A DNA stretch of 31,972 nt. It comes from CAYUVH01 sp964448135. GTDB taxonomy: Bacteria > Verrucomicrobiota > Verrucomicrobiia > Limisphaerales > UBA8199. The DNA lies in the NCBI GenBank assembly GCA_964448135.1, contig CAYUVH010000046.1:1-31972 (forward strand). Reading direction: 5' to 3'. A program made the position numbers and the translations under genes. Of the stretch, positions 7,528-15,466 are shown in pieces. Positions within the stretch are counted from its first letter, which is position 1; every line of letters begins with the position of its first letter. Under the pieces are notes generated by a model. It ran no database searches, had not been told where the DNA came from, and saw nothing but the letters and a program-made list of their open reading frames with translations.

Positions 7528-8475
7528 CTACACCCCGAACACCTTCCGGATGTATTCGCGGCTGATCTTGTGGTTCTCCTCGACTGACCTTGTGATCTTC
7601 GTTTCCGGTTGCAGCGCCAATTCCACGCTGAATCGCTGCGGCAGCTTGTGCTCCGCGACATATTTCGCAACCGCCGGATAATCCACGTCCCCCGCTTCGA
7701 GATTTTCACACCAGACCCGGTCGTGACTCTGCCGGATATGCCACGTCACGACTCGATCACCGTATTCCTTCAAGCCATCCAGCGGCATGATGCCGCCTTT
7801 CCAAACCCAGTGCACATCGTAGCACCAGCCCACGACGTCCGGCTTGGAATAATCGAAATTATAATGAAACTCGCGGGCTCCCTTGGCCATCTCCGGCATA
7901 TGCTGATGGACACCCAGTTTCATTCCCATCGCATTCAATCCCTCGCCGATCTTCACCAACGCCGCAGCTTGGGTCTTCAGTTCTTCGTCCGTTTTTTCCC
8001 GGCCGATGGGTTCCGCGTTCACGCTCAAAACTTGAAAACCTTCCTTTTGCATCACCTTCGCCGCAGCCAGCACGCGCGCCACTTGCGCGTCCGCTGTGGC
8101 CGCCTCGTGCAGCCGCGGACCCACGTAAAGGCTCACCGGCTGGAGGCCATGCTTCCGCGACAGCTCGGCAAACTTCACCGTCTCCTCCGGTTGATCCAGT
8201 TTCAGGAAACCTTCCAGGTAGTCATAACCCGAGTCGTGCAGCGACTTCATCACGGCTTCCAGGTCCACCGGCTTCTTCTCGCGCTGCGCGTACTGCGTCC
8301 ACACGTAAAGATTGCAACCGACCAGCGGTTTGGTCGCGGGGACTGCGGGTGCCGGATCACCGGCCAACGCCAGCCGGGAAGGAAGACAGGAACCAAGGAT
8401 GAACGCCGCGCCGGCGCGGCGTATGAATTCGCGGCGGGATGGCAACGCCGGCCGGGAAGAAAGGGTGTGGCTCAT
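7528..8475 (-). CDS. Tat-exported sugar phosphate isomerase/epimerase-like TIM-barrel protein
   Basis: The start is placed at the ATG giving MSHTLSSRPALPSRREFIRR, because the twin-arginine signal follows directly (RREFIRRAGAAFILGS, cleavage near ALA-GDP). The longer frame upstream lacks protein-like sequence. The mature part has AP-endonuclease-2/hydroxypyruvate isomerase-like features: YLEGFLKLDQPEETVKFAEL, LSVNAEPIGREKTDEELKTQ, MKLGVHQHMPEM, DVVGWCYDVHWVWKGG, and RVVTWHIRQSHDRVW. The conserved Glu, His and Asp residues would bind a divalent metal. It probably isomerises or binds a sugar in the periplasm. Exported members of this family are abundant in Verrucomicrobiota and Planctomycetota, and their substrates are largely unknown. 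The length after signal removal, about 285 residues, is normal. Confidence 0.85.
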   Translation of the reverse strand: MSHTLSSRPALPSRREFIRRAGAAFILGSCLPSRLALAGDPAPAVPATKPLVGCNLYVWTQYAQREKKPVDLEAVMKSLHDSGYDYLEGFLKLDQPEETVKFAELSRKHGLQPVSLYVGPRLHEAATADAQVARVLAAAKVMQKEGFQVLSVNAEPIGREKTDEELKTQAAALVKIGEGLNAMGMKLGVHQHMPEMAKGAREFHYNFDYSKPDVVGWCYDVHWVWKGGIMPLDGLKEYGDRVVTWHIRQSHDRVWCENLEAGDVDYPAVAKYVAEHKLPQRFSVELALQPETKITRSVEENHKISREYIRKVFGV

Positions 8476-8579
8476 GATCGCGAACGCCGTTGTAGTCCCG
8501 GGCCGGATGGCCGTCAAGCTGCACATTCCCTTGTCCCGATGTGACCGGCCCGTTACTCTCCGCGACCACAAGCACAGTC

Positions 8580-9938
8580 ATGCGCGCCAAACCCTTCTAC
8601 AAGCAACTCTACTTCTGGGTGCTGGTGGGCATGGCCTTGGGAGTTGCCGCGGGCGCTTTGTTTCCCAAATTAAAGCCCGGTGAAATCGGTTTTTCCGCCA
8701 CGGTCTTCAAGCCGTTGAGCGAGGCGTTTATCCGCCTGATCCGCATGGTGATCGCGCCCGTCATCTTCAGCACTGTCGTGCTCGGTGTGGCCGGTATGGG
8801 CAACCTCCGTCGCGTCGGCCGCCTGGGGCTCAAGGCGTTCGTTTACTTCGAGGCCATGACCACGCTTGCGCTGGTCATTGGCTGGATCGTCGCGCAGGTT
8901 TTTCACCCGGGCACCGGGATGGACATTGACCCCACACGCCTCAACACCGAGGAACTGAAACCAAAACTCGATCAAGCCCCCACGCACGCCGACCCCGTCA
9001 AATTCCTGCTCAATATAATCCCCCGGACCTTTGTCGGCGCGTTTGCCGATGGCGACCTGCTCCAGGTGTTGTTCGTCTCGGTGCTCTTCGGCATCGCCCT
9101 GGGCGGCGTGGGTGAGTCCGCCCGGCCTTTCCTGCGCGGGCTCGAACAGGTTTCGAAAGCCCTGATTCGCATGATCGGCATGATCATCAACTTCGCGCCC
9201 TTCGCGGTGTTCGGCGCGATGAGTTATGCCGTCGCCGAAGTCGGCATGGACTCGCTCCTCGGCCTCGCGAAGTTCCTCGCCTGCGTGATATTATCGTGCG
9301 TCTTTTTCATAACCGTCTGCCTCGGTTTCCTACTGTGGATAAACCGCGTCAGCCTCTGGCGGTTCCTGCGCTATATCCGCCACGAAATCTTCATCGTCTT
9401 TAGCGCCGCCTCCTCCGAACCCGTCCTGCCGCGGATGATCGCCAAGCTCGAGCATCTCGGCTGCAGCCGTCCGGTCGTCGGCCTCGTCCTGCCTTCGGGT
9501 TATTCCTTCAACCTCGATGGCAGCTCCATCTACTTCACCATGGGCGCGTTGTTCATCGCGCAGGCGACCAATTGCCATCTCACCTTCGCCCAGGAATTGC
9601 AGGTGCTCGTGATCTGTCTCATCACTTCCAAAGGTGCCGCGGCCGTCGTGGGCAGCGCCTTCATCACGCTCACCGCCACGCTCATCTCACTGAAGACCAT
9701 CCCGGTCGAAGGCATGGTCCTCGTCCTGGGCGTGGATTGGTTTCTGGCCCAGGCCCGTTCGATGACCAATCTCGTCGGCAACGGCGTGGCCACCATCGTC
9801 ATGGCCCGGTGGGAAAATGAATTCGACTCCGAACGCGCGGCCCGCGTATTGAATGGCGAAATCCCCTTCGACGAAGCGACCCACGCCGCCGAATCCGCCG
9901 CCGCCGAGCCCACCCCCGGCGAACTCGCACCAAAATAA
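8580..9938 (+). CDS. Dicarboxylate/amino acid:cation symporter (DctA/GltP type)
   Basis: The start is placed at the ATG giving MRAKPFYKQLYFWVLVGMAL, at which the family homology begins. The 452-residue protein shows the DAACS order: PLSEAFIRLIRMVIAPVIFS in the third segment, a periplasmic stretch rich in Asp and Thr, then FSAASSEPVLPRMI for hairpin 1, SGYSFNLDGSSIYFTMG for TM7 with the NxDG sequence, TSKGAAAVVGSAFI for hairpin 2, and VDWFLAQARSMTNLVGNGVAT for TM8. It imports C4-dicarboxylates or acidic amino acids with sodium or protons. The TM8 sequence RSMTNLVGN resembles DctA-like members, so succinate, fumarate or malate is likely. The C-terminal 25 residues are an Ala/Glu-rich tail. Its start is divergent from the isomerase-like gene across about 100 bp. 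Confidence 0.9.
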   Translation: MRAKPFYKQLYFWVLVGMALGVAAGALFPKLKPGEIGFSATVFKPLSEAFIRLIRMVIAPVIFSTVVLGVAGMGNLRRVGRLGLKAFVYFEAMTTLALVIGWIVAQVFHPGTGMDIDPTRLNTEELKPKLDQAPTHADPVKFLLNIIPRTFVGAFADGDLLQVLFVSVLFGIALGGVGESARPFLRGLEQVSKALIRMIGMIINFAPFAVFGAMSYAVAEVGMDSLLGLAKFLACVILSCVFFITVCLGFLLWINRVSLWRFLRYIRHEIFIVFSAASSEPVLPRMIAKLEHLGCSRPVVGLVLPSGYSFNLDGSSIYFTMGALFIAQATNCHLTFAQELQVLVICLITSKGAAAVVGSAFITLTATLISLKTIPVEGMVLVLGVDWFLAQARSMTNLVGNGVATIVMARWENEFDSERAARVLNGEIPFDEATHAAESAAAEPTPGELAPK

Positions 9939-9953
9939 TTCAAGTCGCGAACG

Positions 9954-10020
9954 TGTCCTTGAAGTTTGGTTTTTGAAGTTTGAAGTTTATCTGGAGCTTG
10001 GTTCTTGGTCCTTGGTGCTT
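9954..10020. repeat. CCAAGGACCAAGAACCAAG-type interspersed repeat, copy 2
   Basis: Direct-orientation partner of 5166-5232, with about 80 percent identity. It fills the short gap between the symporter stop and the glycosyltransferase start, and the open frame that runs through it adds residues to the apparent N-terminus of the next gene. The ATG at 10041 is therefore preferred over the upstream in-frame start at 10005. Confidence 0.65.
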
Positions 10021-10040
10021 TCTTTGCCATCTTCCCCGCC

Positions 10041-11255
10041 ATGTCAGATTTCTTCCAAACCGGCGCCATCGCCACCTTGCACCGGCTCGGCAAAATCAAC
10101 GTCGAGAAGATTTCGCGCGAGCTTGAGGAATTTTCCCTTGAAACCCCCATCGCCCTCGTCCTGCCCTGTCACATCAAGGAAATGGGCACGCCCGCGCTGG
10201 ACGGCATTCTCAGCGTCCTCAAGCGCGTCACCTACATCAAACAAATCGTCATCGGCATTGATGGGGCCACCGCGCGCGAGTGGCAAAAAGCCCGTCGTTT
10301 TTTCCGCCGCCTGCCCCAGCGTCCCACGCTGCTCTGGAATAGTGGTCCCCGCATGCAGGCTCTCTTCCACAAACTCGACGAAGCCGAACTCGGCGCCGGC
10401 CCCACCGGCAAGGGCCGCAATGTCTGGATTTGTTTCGGCTATGTCCTCGCCAGTGAACAGGCGCGCATGATCGCCGTGCACGATTGCGATATCGTCACCT
10501 ACGATGCCGAGTTGCTCGGCCGACTCTGTTATCCCGTGGCGCACCCCAGCCTCGGCTTCGATTTCTGCAAAGGCTATTACGCCCGCTACACCCAAAAACT
10601 GAACGGCCGCGTCATGCGCCTCCTCGTCACGCCGTTGCTCCGCTCGCTCGAGAGCATCATCGGGCCGCATCCGTTCCTCGTTTATATGGACACCTTTCGC
10701 TACCCGCTCTCCGGCGAAATGAGTCTCGACTTGGATCTCGCGCGCCGGATGCGCATCCCCTCGGATTGGGGCCTCGAAGTGAGCATGCTCGCGGAAGTCT
10801 TCCGGGCCTCCGCCGTGCGCAGCATCTGCCAGTCGGAACTGTGCGAGCGCTACGATCACAAGCACCAGGAACTTTCGACGCGCGACCCCGAACGCGGCCT
10901 GAACAAAATGGCCACCGACATCGCCAAATCCATTTTCCGCACCATGGCCTCCGAGGGCATCAAACTGGACATCGGCCTCTTTGACACCCTCCTCAGCGCC
11001 TACGTCCGCAAAGCCGAGGATACCCTCCGCCACTACGCCGCCGACGCCCAGGTCAACAGCCTCGAGTTCGACCGCCATCAGGAGGAACTCGCCGTCGCCA
11101 CCTTCGTGCGCAGCATCCGCGCCGCCGCCAAAGCCTTCCTCGAAGACCCCATGGGCGCGCCGCCCATCCCCAACTGGAACCGCGTCCAATCCGCGCTCCC
11201 CGGTTTCCTCGAGGAACTCAACGAAGCCGTCCGTCTCGACAACGAACCCGACTAG
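10041..11255 (+). CDS. Glucosyl-3-phosphoglycerate synthase-like glycosyltransferase (GT81/GT2-like)
   Basis: A 404-residue protein starting at ATG (MSDFFQTG). The GT-A fold is indicated by IALVLPCHIKEM (38-49), the acidic metal site AVHDCDIVTY with Asp148 and Asp150, and the acceptor-side block YPLSGEMSLDLDLARRMRIP followed by SDWGLEVSMLAEVFR (221-255). The motif CERYDHKHQEL (268-278) matches the conserved YDHxHQ metal-binding segment of GpgS/MpgS enzymes. These transfer glucose or mannose from an NDP-sugar to 3-phosphoglycerate, making the phosphorylated precursor of the compatible solute glucosyl- or mannosylglycerate. The matching phosphatase is not in this window. The exact sugar donor and acceptor are inferred only. 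The C-terminal 100 residues form a helical extension. Confidence 0.7.
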   Translation: MSDFFQTGAIATLHRLGKINVEKISRELEEFSLETPIALVLPCHIKEMGTPALDGILSVLKRVTYIKQIVIGIDGATAREWQKARRFFRRLPQRPTLLWNSGPRMQALFHKLDEAELGAGPTGKGRNVWICFGYVLASEQARMIAVHDCDIVTYDAELLGRLCYPVAHPSLGFDFCKGYYARYTQKLNGRVMRLLVTPLLRSLESIIGPHPFLVYMDTFRYPLSGEMSLDLDLARRMRIPSDWGLEVSMLAEVFRASAVRSICQSELCERYDHKHQELSTRDPERGLNKMATDIAKSIFRTMASEGIKLDIGLFDTLLSAYVRKAEDTLRHYAADAQVNSLEFDRHQEELAVATFVRSIRAAAKAFLEDPMGAPPIPNWNRVQSALPGFLEELNEAVRLDNEPD

Positions 11256-11266
11256 CCTCCGGACCA

Positions 11267-11303
11267 TTTCTTTCGTCATTCGACATTCGTGCTTAGTCAT
11301 TCT
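11267..11303. repeat. AATGACGAA-type repeat, single arm
   Basis: Reads TTTCTTTCGTCATTCGACAT and then TCGTGCTTAGTCATTCTC, closely matching the right arm at 855-889. Only one arm is present here. It lies 12 bp after the glycosyltransferase stop codon and upstream of priA. Confidence 0.55.
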
Positions 11304-11375
11304 CCCGCGTGAGGCCCGACAGCTTTCCGCTGGACACACCGCCGCCCGGGAACGGACATTTCATCGGAATCGAAA

Positions 11376-13607
11376 ATGATCGCCCGCGTCACACTCGAAC
11401 TCGCCCTCCGCAAGGAGTTCGATTACTTCATCCCGCCCGAACTCGAAGGGCAGGTGGAGATCGGCACGCGCGTCCAGGTCCCGTTTGGTGCGCGCAAAGT
11501 GTTGGGTTGTGTAACCGCGCTGGCTGAGCAATCCGACCGCGCGTCGCTCAAATCCATTTTCAAAGTCATCGGCGCGCAGAGCCTGGTCACGCCCAAGATT
11601 CTCAAACTCTCCCGTTGGATCGCGGATTACTACTGCTGCGCGCCCGAGACCGCGCTGAAGTCCGTTCTGCCCGAAGCCGTCCGCCACGAAAACGCCAGTT
11701 GGAAGGAGCAACTCTGGGTGCACGCCCTCCCATTCACGGGTGATCTGCCGAAACTCCCGAAGCGTCAGCAGGAAGTCTGGCACATCATCGAAGAGCGGCG
11801 CGAACTCTCCCTCCGCGAGCTCCTCTCCATCGCCGAAACGACCGCCACCACTGTTCGCCGCCTCGAAGACCGCGGCTTGGTCTCCGTCGGCCCGCGCATT
11901 TCGGAGCGCGATCCCTACGCCCGCGAAGTCATCGTTCCCTCGCACCCCATCGAACCCAATCCCGCGCAGGCCGCCGCGCTCAAAGCCATCACCGCCGCGC
12001 TCGACGCCGGCCAGAAAACCGAAACCGCGTCGCGCATGTTCCTGCTGCACGGCGTCACTGGCAGCGGTAAAACCGAAGTCTATCTTCAAGCTCTCGCGCG
12101 CGCCCTCGAAAAGGGTAGGGGTGGCATCGTGCTCGTTCCGGAAATCTCCCTTACTCCGCAAACTGTCGAGCGCTTCAAAGCCCGCTTCACTACTGGCTCC
12201 CACCAGACGCTCGTTGCCGTCCTGCACAGCCATCTCTCTACCGGCGAACGTCACGATGAATGGCACAAGATTCGCCAGGGCCGCGCGCGCATTGTCATCG
12301 GTGCGCGTTCCGCCATCTTCGCACCCGTGGATCCGCTTGGGCTCATCATTGTGGACGAGGAACATGAGCCCACCTACAAACAGGAGGAGTCGCCGCGCTA
12401 TCACGCCCGCGACGTCGCCATCATGCGCGCCGAGATGGAAGGTGCCGTGGTCGTTCTCGGCTCGGCCACTCCCTCGCTTGAAAGCTACTACAATTGCCTC
12501 AAGAAGAAGTATTCCCTGCTCGAACTTCCCGAGCGCGTCGATGGCCAGAAGATGCCGTCGGTCCGCGTGGTGGATATGCGCCAGGCGATGCGCCGTGACA
12601 AAGGTCCACCCATTTTTTCCGTCGAACTCAAGGAAGCCATCGCCCAGCGCCTGGATCGCAAGGAGCAGACCATTCTCTTCCTCAACCGCCGGGGCTATTC
12701 CACCTCGCTCCAATGTCCCAAGTGCGGTTACGTCGCCGGTTGCCCGAATTGCAGCGTCTCGCTCACCTTTCATCGCCCGGAACAAAAACTCACCTGCCAT
12801 ATTTGCGGTTTCACCGAGCGGGTGCCTGTCCTGTGCCCGAACGAAAAGTGCCGGAACCCCGCGATTCGTTTCTCCGGCCTCGGCACGCAGCGCGTCGAGG
12901 ACGTGCTCTCCAAACTCTTTCCCGCCGCCAAAATCGTGCGCATGGATTCCGACTCCATGAAACGCAAGGACGACTACCGCCGCATCCTCGGTGATTTCAA
13001 GCTCGGCAAGATCGACATCCTCATCGGCACACAGATGATCGCGAAAGGCCTGCACTTTCCGAACGTCACGCTGGTCGGCATCGTCAACGCTGACCTCGCG
13101 TTGAACATGCCCGACTTCCGCGCCAGCGAGCGCACCTTCCAATTGCTTACCCAGGTGGCGGGCCGCGCCGGCCGCGGCGATCGCGCCGGCGAAGTCTATG
13201 TTCAAACTTTCACGCCCCATCATCCCGCGATTCAATTCGCCCGCCGGCACGACTTCCCCGGCTTCTACGACCAGGAAATTGATTTCCGGCGCCAGCTTAA
13301 GTATCCGCCGATGAGCCGGGTCGCGTTGCTGACGCTCAAAGGGCGAAACGAGGAGAAGGTGAAATTCATCGCCACCCATCTCCGCCTGGAACTCGACAAG
13401 CTCTCCGCCGACTTTCCGGACCTCGTCCTCGCGGGACCCGCCGCCGCACCGCTCTTGCGCGCTGAAACTTTCTATCGCTATCAGATCATGCTCCGCGCCG
13501 GCAAAATGAGCGCCCTCAGCCGCCGCCTCGCCGAAGTCACCACCCACCTGTCCCTTCCCGACGACCTCAGCCTCACCGTGGACGTGGATCCGGTGGACCT
13601 CGGCTGA
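11376..13607 (+). CDS. priA: Primosomal replication protein N' (PriA helicase)
   Basis: A 743-residue superfamily 2 helicase of normal length that restarts stalled replication forks by unwinding 3'-5' and loading the primosome. The N-terminal 3'-end-binding and winged-helix domains cover about residues 1-185. Walker A is GVTGSGKTE (226-234), motif II is DEEH (327-330), followed by EPTYKQEESPRYHARDVA. The zinc module has CPKC (447-450), CPNC (456-459), CHIC (474-477) and C487 with C492. The last pair reads CPNEKC, two residues longer than the usual CPxC. FSGLGTQRVEDVL and QVAGRAGRGDRAGEVYVQTF mark helicase motifs IV-VI. The ATG has no clear Shine-Dalgarno sequence. The next gene starts 7 bp after the stop, so they are probably cotranscribed. 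Confidence 0.97.
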   Translation: MIARVTLELALRKEFDYFIPPELEGQVEIGTRVQVPFGARKVLGCVTALAEQSDRASLKSIFKVIGAQSLVTPKILKLSRWIADYYCCAPETALKSVLPEAVRHENASWKEQLWVHALPFTGDLPKLPKRQQEVWHIIEERRELSLRELLSIAETTATTVRRLEDRGLVSVGPRISERDPYAREVIVPSHPIEPNPAQAAALKAITAALDAGQKTETASRMFLLHGVTGSGKTEVYLQALARALEKGRGGIVLVPEISLTPQTVERFKARFTTGSHQTLVAVLHSHLSTGERHDEWHKIRQGRARIVIGARSAIFAPVDPLGLIIVDEEHEPTYKQEESPRYHARDVAIMRAEMEGAVVVLGSATPSLESYYNCLKKKYSLLELPERVDGQKMPSVRVVDMRQAMRRDKGPPIFSVELKEAIAQRLDRKEQTILFLNRRGYSTSLQCPKCGYVAGCPNCSVSLTFHRPEQKLTCHICGFTERVPVLCPNEKCRNPAIRFSGLGTQRVEDVLSKLFPAAKIVRMDSDSMKRKDDYRRILGDFKLGKIDILIGTQMIAKGLHFPNVTLVGIVNADLALNMPDFRASERTFQLLTQVAGRAGRGDRAGEVYVQTFTPHHPAIQFARRHDFPGFYDQEIDFRRQLKYPPMSRVALLTLKGRNEEKVKFIATHLRLELDKLSADFPDLVLAGPAAAPLLRAETFYRYQIMLRAGKMSALSRRLAEVTTHLSLPDDLSLTVDVDPVDLG

Positions 13608-13614
13608 TTTTCGC

Positions 13615-15258
13615 GTGATTGCCGCACTCAAAACCCTCTGCCTCCTCTGTTCCCTGGCGATGGCTTTGCGCGCCGACTCCGCGCATCCCTGGCCGGGCGC
13701 GCTCGGCCTGGCTTTCCTGGGGGTCGTTGGACTCCTCGCCGACCTAAAGCCCGCCGCCGCTCAACAGCGAACGTGGCGTTCGGTGCTGGTCGTCTCCCTG
13801 CTCGCCTCCCTCATTCTCCCGGCGAACGTTTTTCTCCGCAATGAAACCGAGTTCAACTCCATGGACTCGTACTGGTCGCAATACTGCGTCACGCTCGCCT
13901 GGCTCACCGCCGTCGGCTGTCTTTTCGCCCAACGCAAACCCGCCGCCCGCTGGCGTTCCGCGCTGCTGCTCGCGGCGCTGTGCTCGGCGGTTGCATGGCT
14001 CGGGCTCTCTTACCTCGCCAATCAAACCCTTTCCTTCTACCTCTCGACGGCGGCTGCGGTTGCCGTCATCATCCTTGGCGAACTCTGCCTTGCGCTGCCG
14101 GCGCTCGCCATCCAGGCCGCCAATACGGCGTTGCTCATTCTGATCTTCCTGCCCATCGCCGACTTCGTCTGGTGCCGGACGACCGGGCACGGCAGCGTTC
14201 CCGAGGCGGATGTCAAACTGGCCGACCAACGCTGGACCTATGCCGCGGCCAAGGCGGATCCGAAAGGTTACAGCCGGTGGTGGAGCAAGATGCTGGGCTC
14301 CACGCAGGTGCTCTGCGAAAAGGTCATCGTCACGGACACCAACGGCTCCTCCGTCCGCCTGCGCCCTGGAGTGCAAGGCATGCTGGGTAACTGCCCGGTC
14401 TCCATTAACAGCAAGGGCTTTCGCGGGAAGGAAATCGCCGATCCCAAGGGGGACACGTTTCGCATCGTGGCCCTCGGCGAGTCCACCACGTTTGGCTGGA
14501 CGCTGCAGCCGGGAGAAAAGCCCTGGGCCGAAATCCTCGAGGAGCTTATTCGCGAACGCCTCCATCCCGCTCGCCCCGTCGAAGTCATCAACGCCGGCAT
14601 ACCGCGCATCACCCTGCCGCAAAACCTTCGCCGGCTGCCAGATGAGATTCTGCCGCTCAAACCGGACCTGCTCATTTCCTACCACGGCATCAATGGGTTT
14701 CCGCTGCTCGACAAAATGATCCCGTCCCTGAGCGGCAAATCGCAGCCGGTGTTTCAGGAACGACCGCTGCGCCTCCTGGCCGAATGCGAATACCGGCTTC
14801 GCCTCCTGCTCAATCGCCGGGCCCAGCGTTCCGGTTCGGCTGGCGCGGCGGTGGCGGTTCGTGATCCGCTGCAGACCGATTACGCCCGCGCCTACCGCGA
14901 ACTCATCCAGATCGCCGAAACGAACCACATCCCCCTCGTCCTCGCCAATTACAGCATGGCCGTGAATCGTCACAGCCTGCCCGAGCTCATCGAATTCTAC
15001 CGCCCCACCTGGCCCGCGGTGTACGCCTTCATTGATGCCAACGAAGCGCACTCGCAAATCGTCCAACAGCTCGCCGCCCAAAATCCCGGCCTTGCCTTCG
15101 TGGACACCCACCCCCACCTCGATGGTGAGAGCGACAAATTCTACGACCTCGTCCACTTCACCCCGGAAGGCGACCGGCAGGTCGCCGAGGCCATCTTCGC
15201 CGCCATCCGGCCCACCCTGGAAGCCGCCTTGACCCGGGACGGGGGGTATACCCCCTGA
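13615..15258 (+). CDS. Membrane-anchored SGNH/GDSL hydrolase
   Basis: A 547-residue protein starting at GTG, 7 bp after priA. Residues 1-185 contain about six hydrophobic membrane segments. The rest is an SGNH hydrolase domain: block I is ALGESTTFGWTL with the nucleophile Ser near residue 288, block II is VINAGIPRITLPQN, block III is LISYHGINGF (Asn in the HGIN position), and block V is YDLVHFTPEGDRQVAEAIF, supplying the catalytic Asp and His. It probably removes an acyl or acetyl group from an envelope polysaccharide or lipid, acting at the outer face of the membrane. The C-terminal residues GGYTP and the TGA stop are encoded by the GGGGGTATACCCCC palindrome of the second iteron element, so the original end of the gene has been replaced or extended. 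Confidence 0.82.
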   Translation: MIAALKTLCLLCSLAMALRADSAHPWPGALGLAFLGVVGLLADLKPAAAQQRTWRSVLVVSLLASLILPANVFLRNETEFNSMDSYWSQYCVTLAWLTAVGCLFAQRKPAARWRSALLLAALCSAVAWLGLSYLANQTLSFYLSTAAAVAVIILGELCLALPALAIQAANTALLILIFLPIADFVWCRTTGHGSVPEADVKLADQRWTYAAAKADPKGYSRWWSKMLGSTQVLCEKVIVTDTNGSSVRLRPGVQGMLGNCPVSINSKGFRGKEIADPKGDTFRIVALGESTTFGWTLQPGEKPWAEILEELIRERLHPARPVEVINAGIPRITLPQNLRRLPDEILPLKPDLLISYHGINGFPLLDKMIPSLSGKSQPVFQERPLRLLAECEYRLRLLLNRRAQRSGSAGAAVAVRDPLQTDYARAYRELIQIAETNHIPLVLANYSMAVNRHSLPELIEFYRPTWPAVYAFIDANEAHSQIVQQLAAQNPGLAFVDTHPHLDGESDKFYDLVHFTPEGDRQVAEAIFAAIRPTLEAALTRDGGYTP

Positions 15259-15369
15259 TCTATCGGTTACACGGTTACAAACCGCATAAACATTGGGTGA
15301 AATGCATGTTTTATCGGTTACATTTGCGGTTACACATCGGTTACAAAGGTGCCCGTATTGGTTACAAAG
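15241..15369 (-). repeat. TGTAACCG iteron element with GGGGGTATACCCCC palindrome, copy 2 (inverted)
   Basis: Reverse-complement copy of the element at 6134-6260. Positions 15258-15348 are identical to 6154-6244 over 91 bp. CGGTTACA (complement of TGTAACCG) starts at 15264, 15272, 15315, 15327 and 15338, and a diverged sixth unit (TGGTTACA) is near 15359. The palindrome is at 15242-15255. Outside the core the two copies drift, with 1-bp gaps. In both copies the palindrome faces the 9-kb interval between them. This copy overlaps the 3' end of the SGNH hydrolase gene. Confidence 0.88.
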
Positions 15370-15371
15370 CC

Positions 15372-15399
15372 GGGTTGAGGGTTGAGGGTTGAGGGTTGA
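15372..15399 (+). repeat. Heptanucleotide tandem repeat (GGGTTGA)4
   Basis: Four perfect GGGTTGA units run from 15372 to 15399, directly abutting the iteron element. Such perfect short tandems are prone to slippage. It lies about 70 bp upstream of the next gene, so copy-number change could alter its promoter region, but no promoter is evident. Confidence 0.85.
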
Positions 15400-15466
15400 G
15401 GGGCTGCGGTTCACCCCTATTTCACTTCCGATTGAATACTCCCGCCGGCTCTGATACTCAACGCGG

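Noticed and set aside
10005..10040. Upstream start of the GpgS-like gene
   Set aside because: The extra codons lie in and next to a dispersed repeat, and the family homology begins after the ATG at 10041.
11361..13631. A 756-residue open frame antisense to priA, and similar long antisense frames at 13744-15579, 10044-11339, 20890-22101 and 29410-30549
   Set aside because: They are exact shadows of strongly supported plus-strand genes, caused by GC-rich third positions, and show no recognisable protein motifs.
6134..15369. Composite transposon bounded by the inverted iteron elements
   Set aside because: No transposase or integrase lies between the copies, and the interval includes the housekeeping gene priA. 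Dispersed repeat copies explain the inverted arrangement better.
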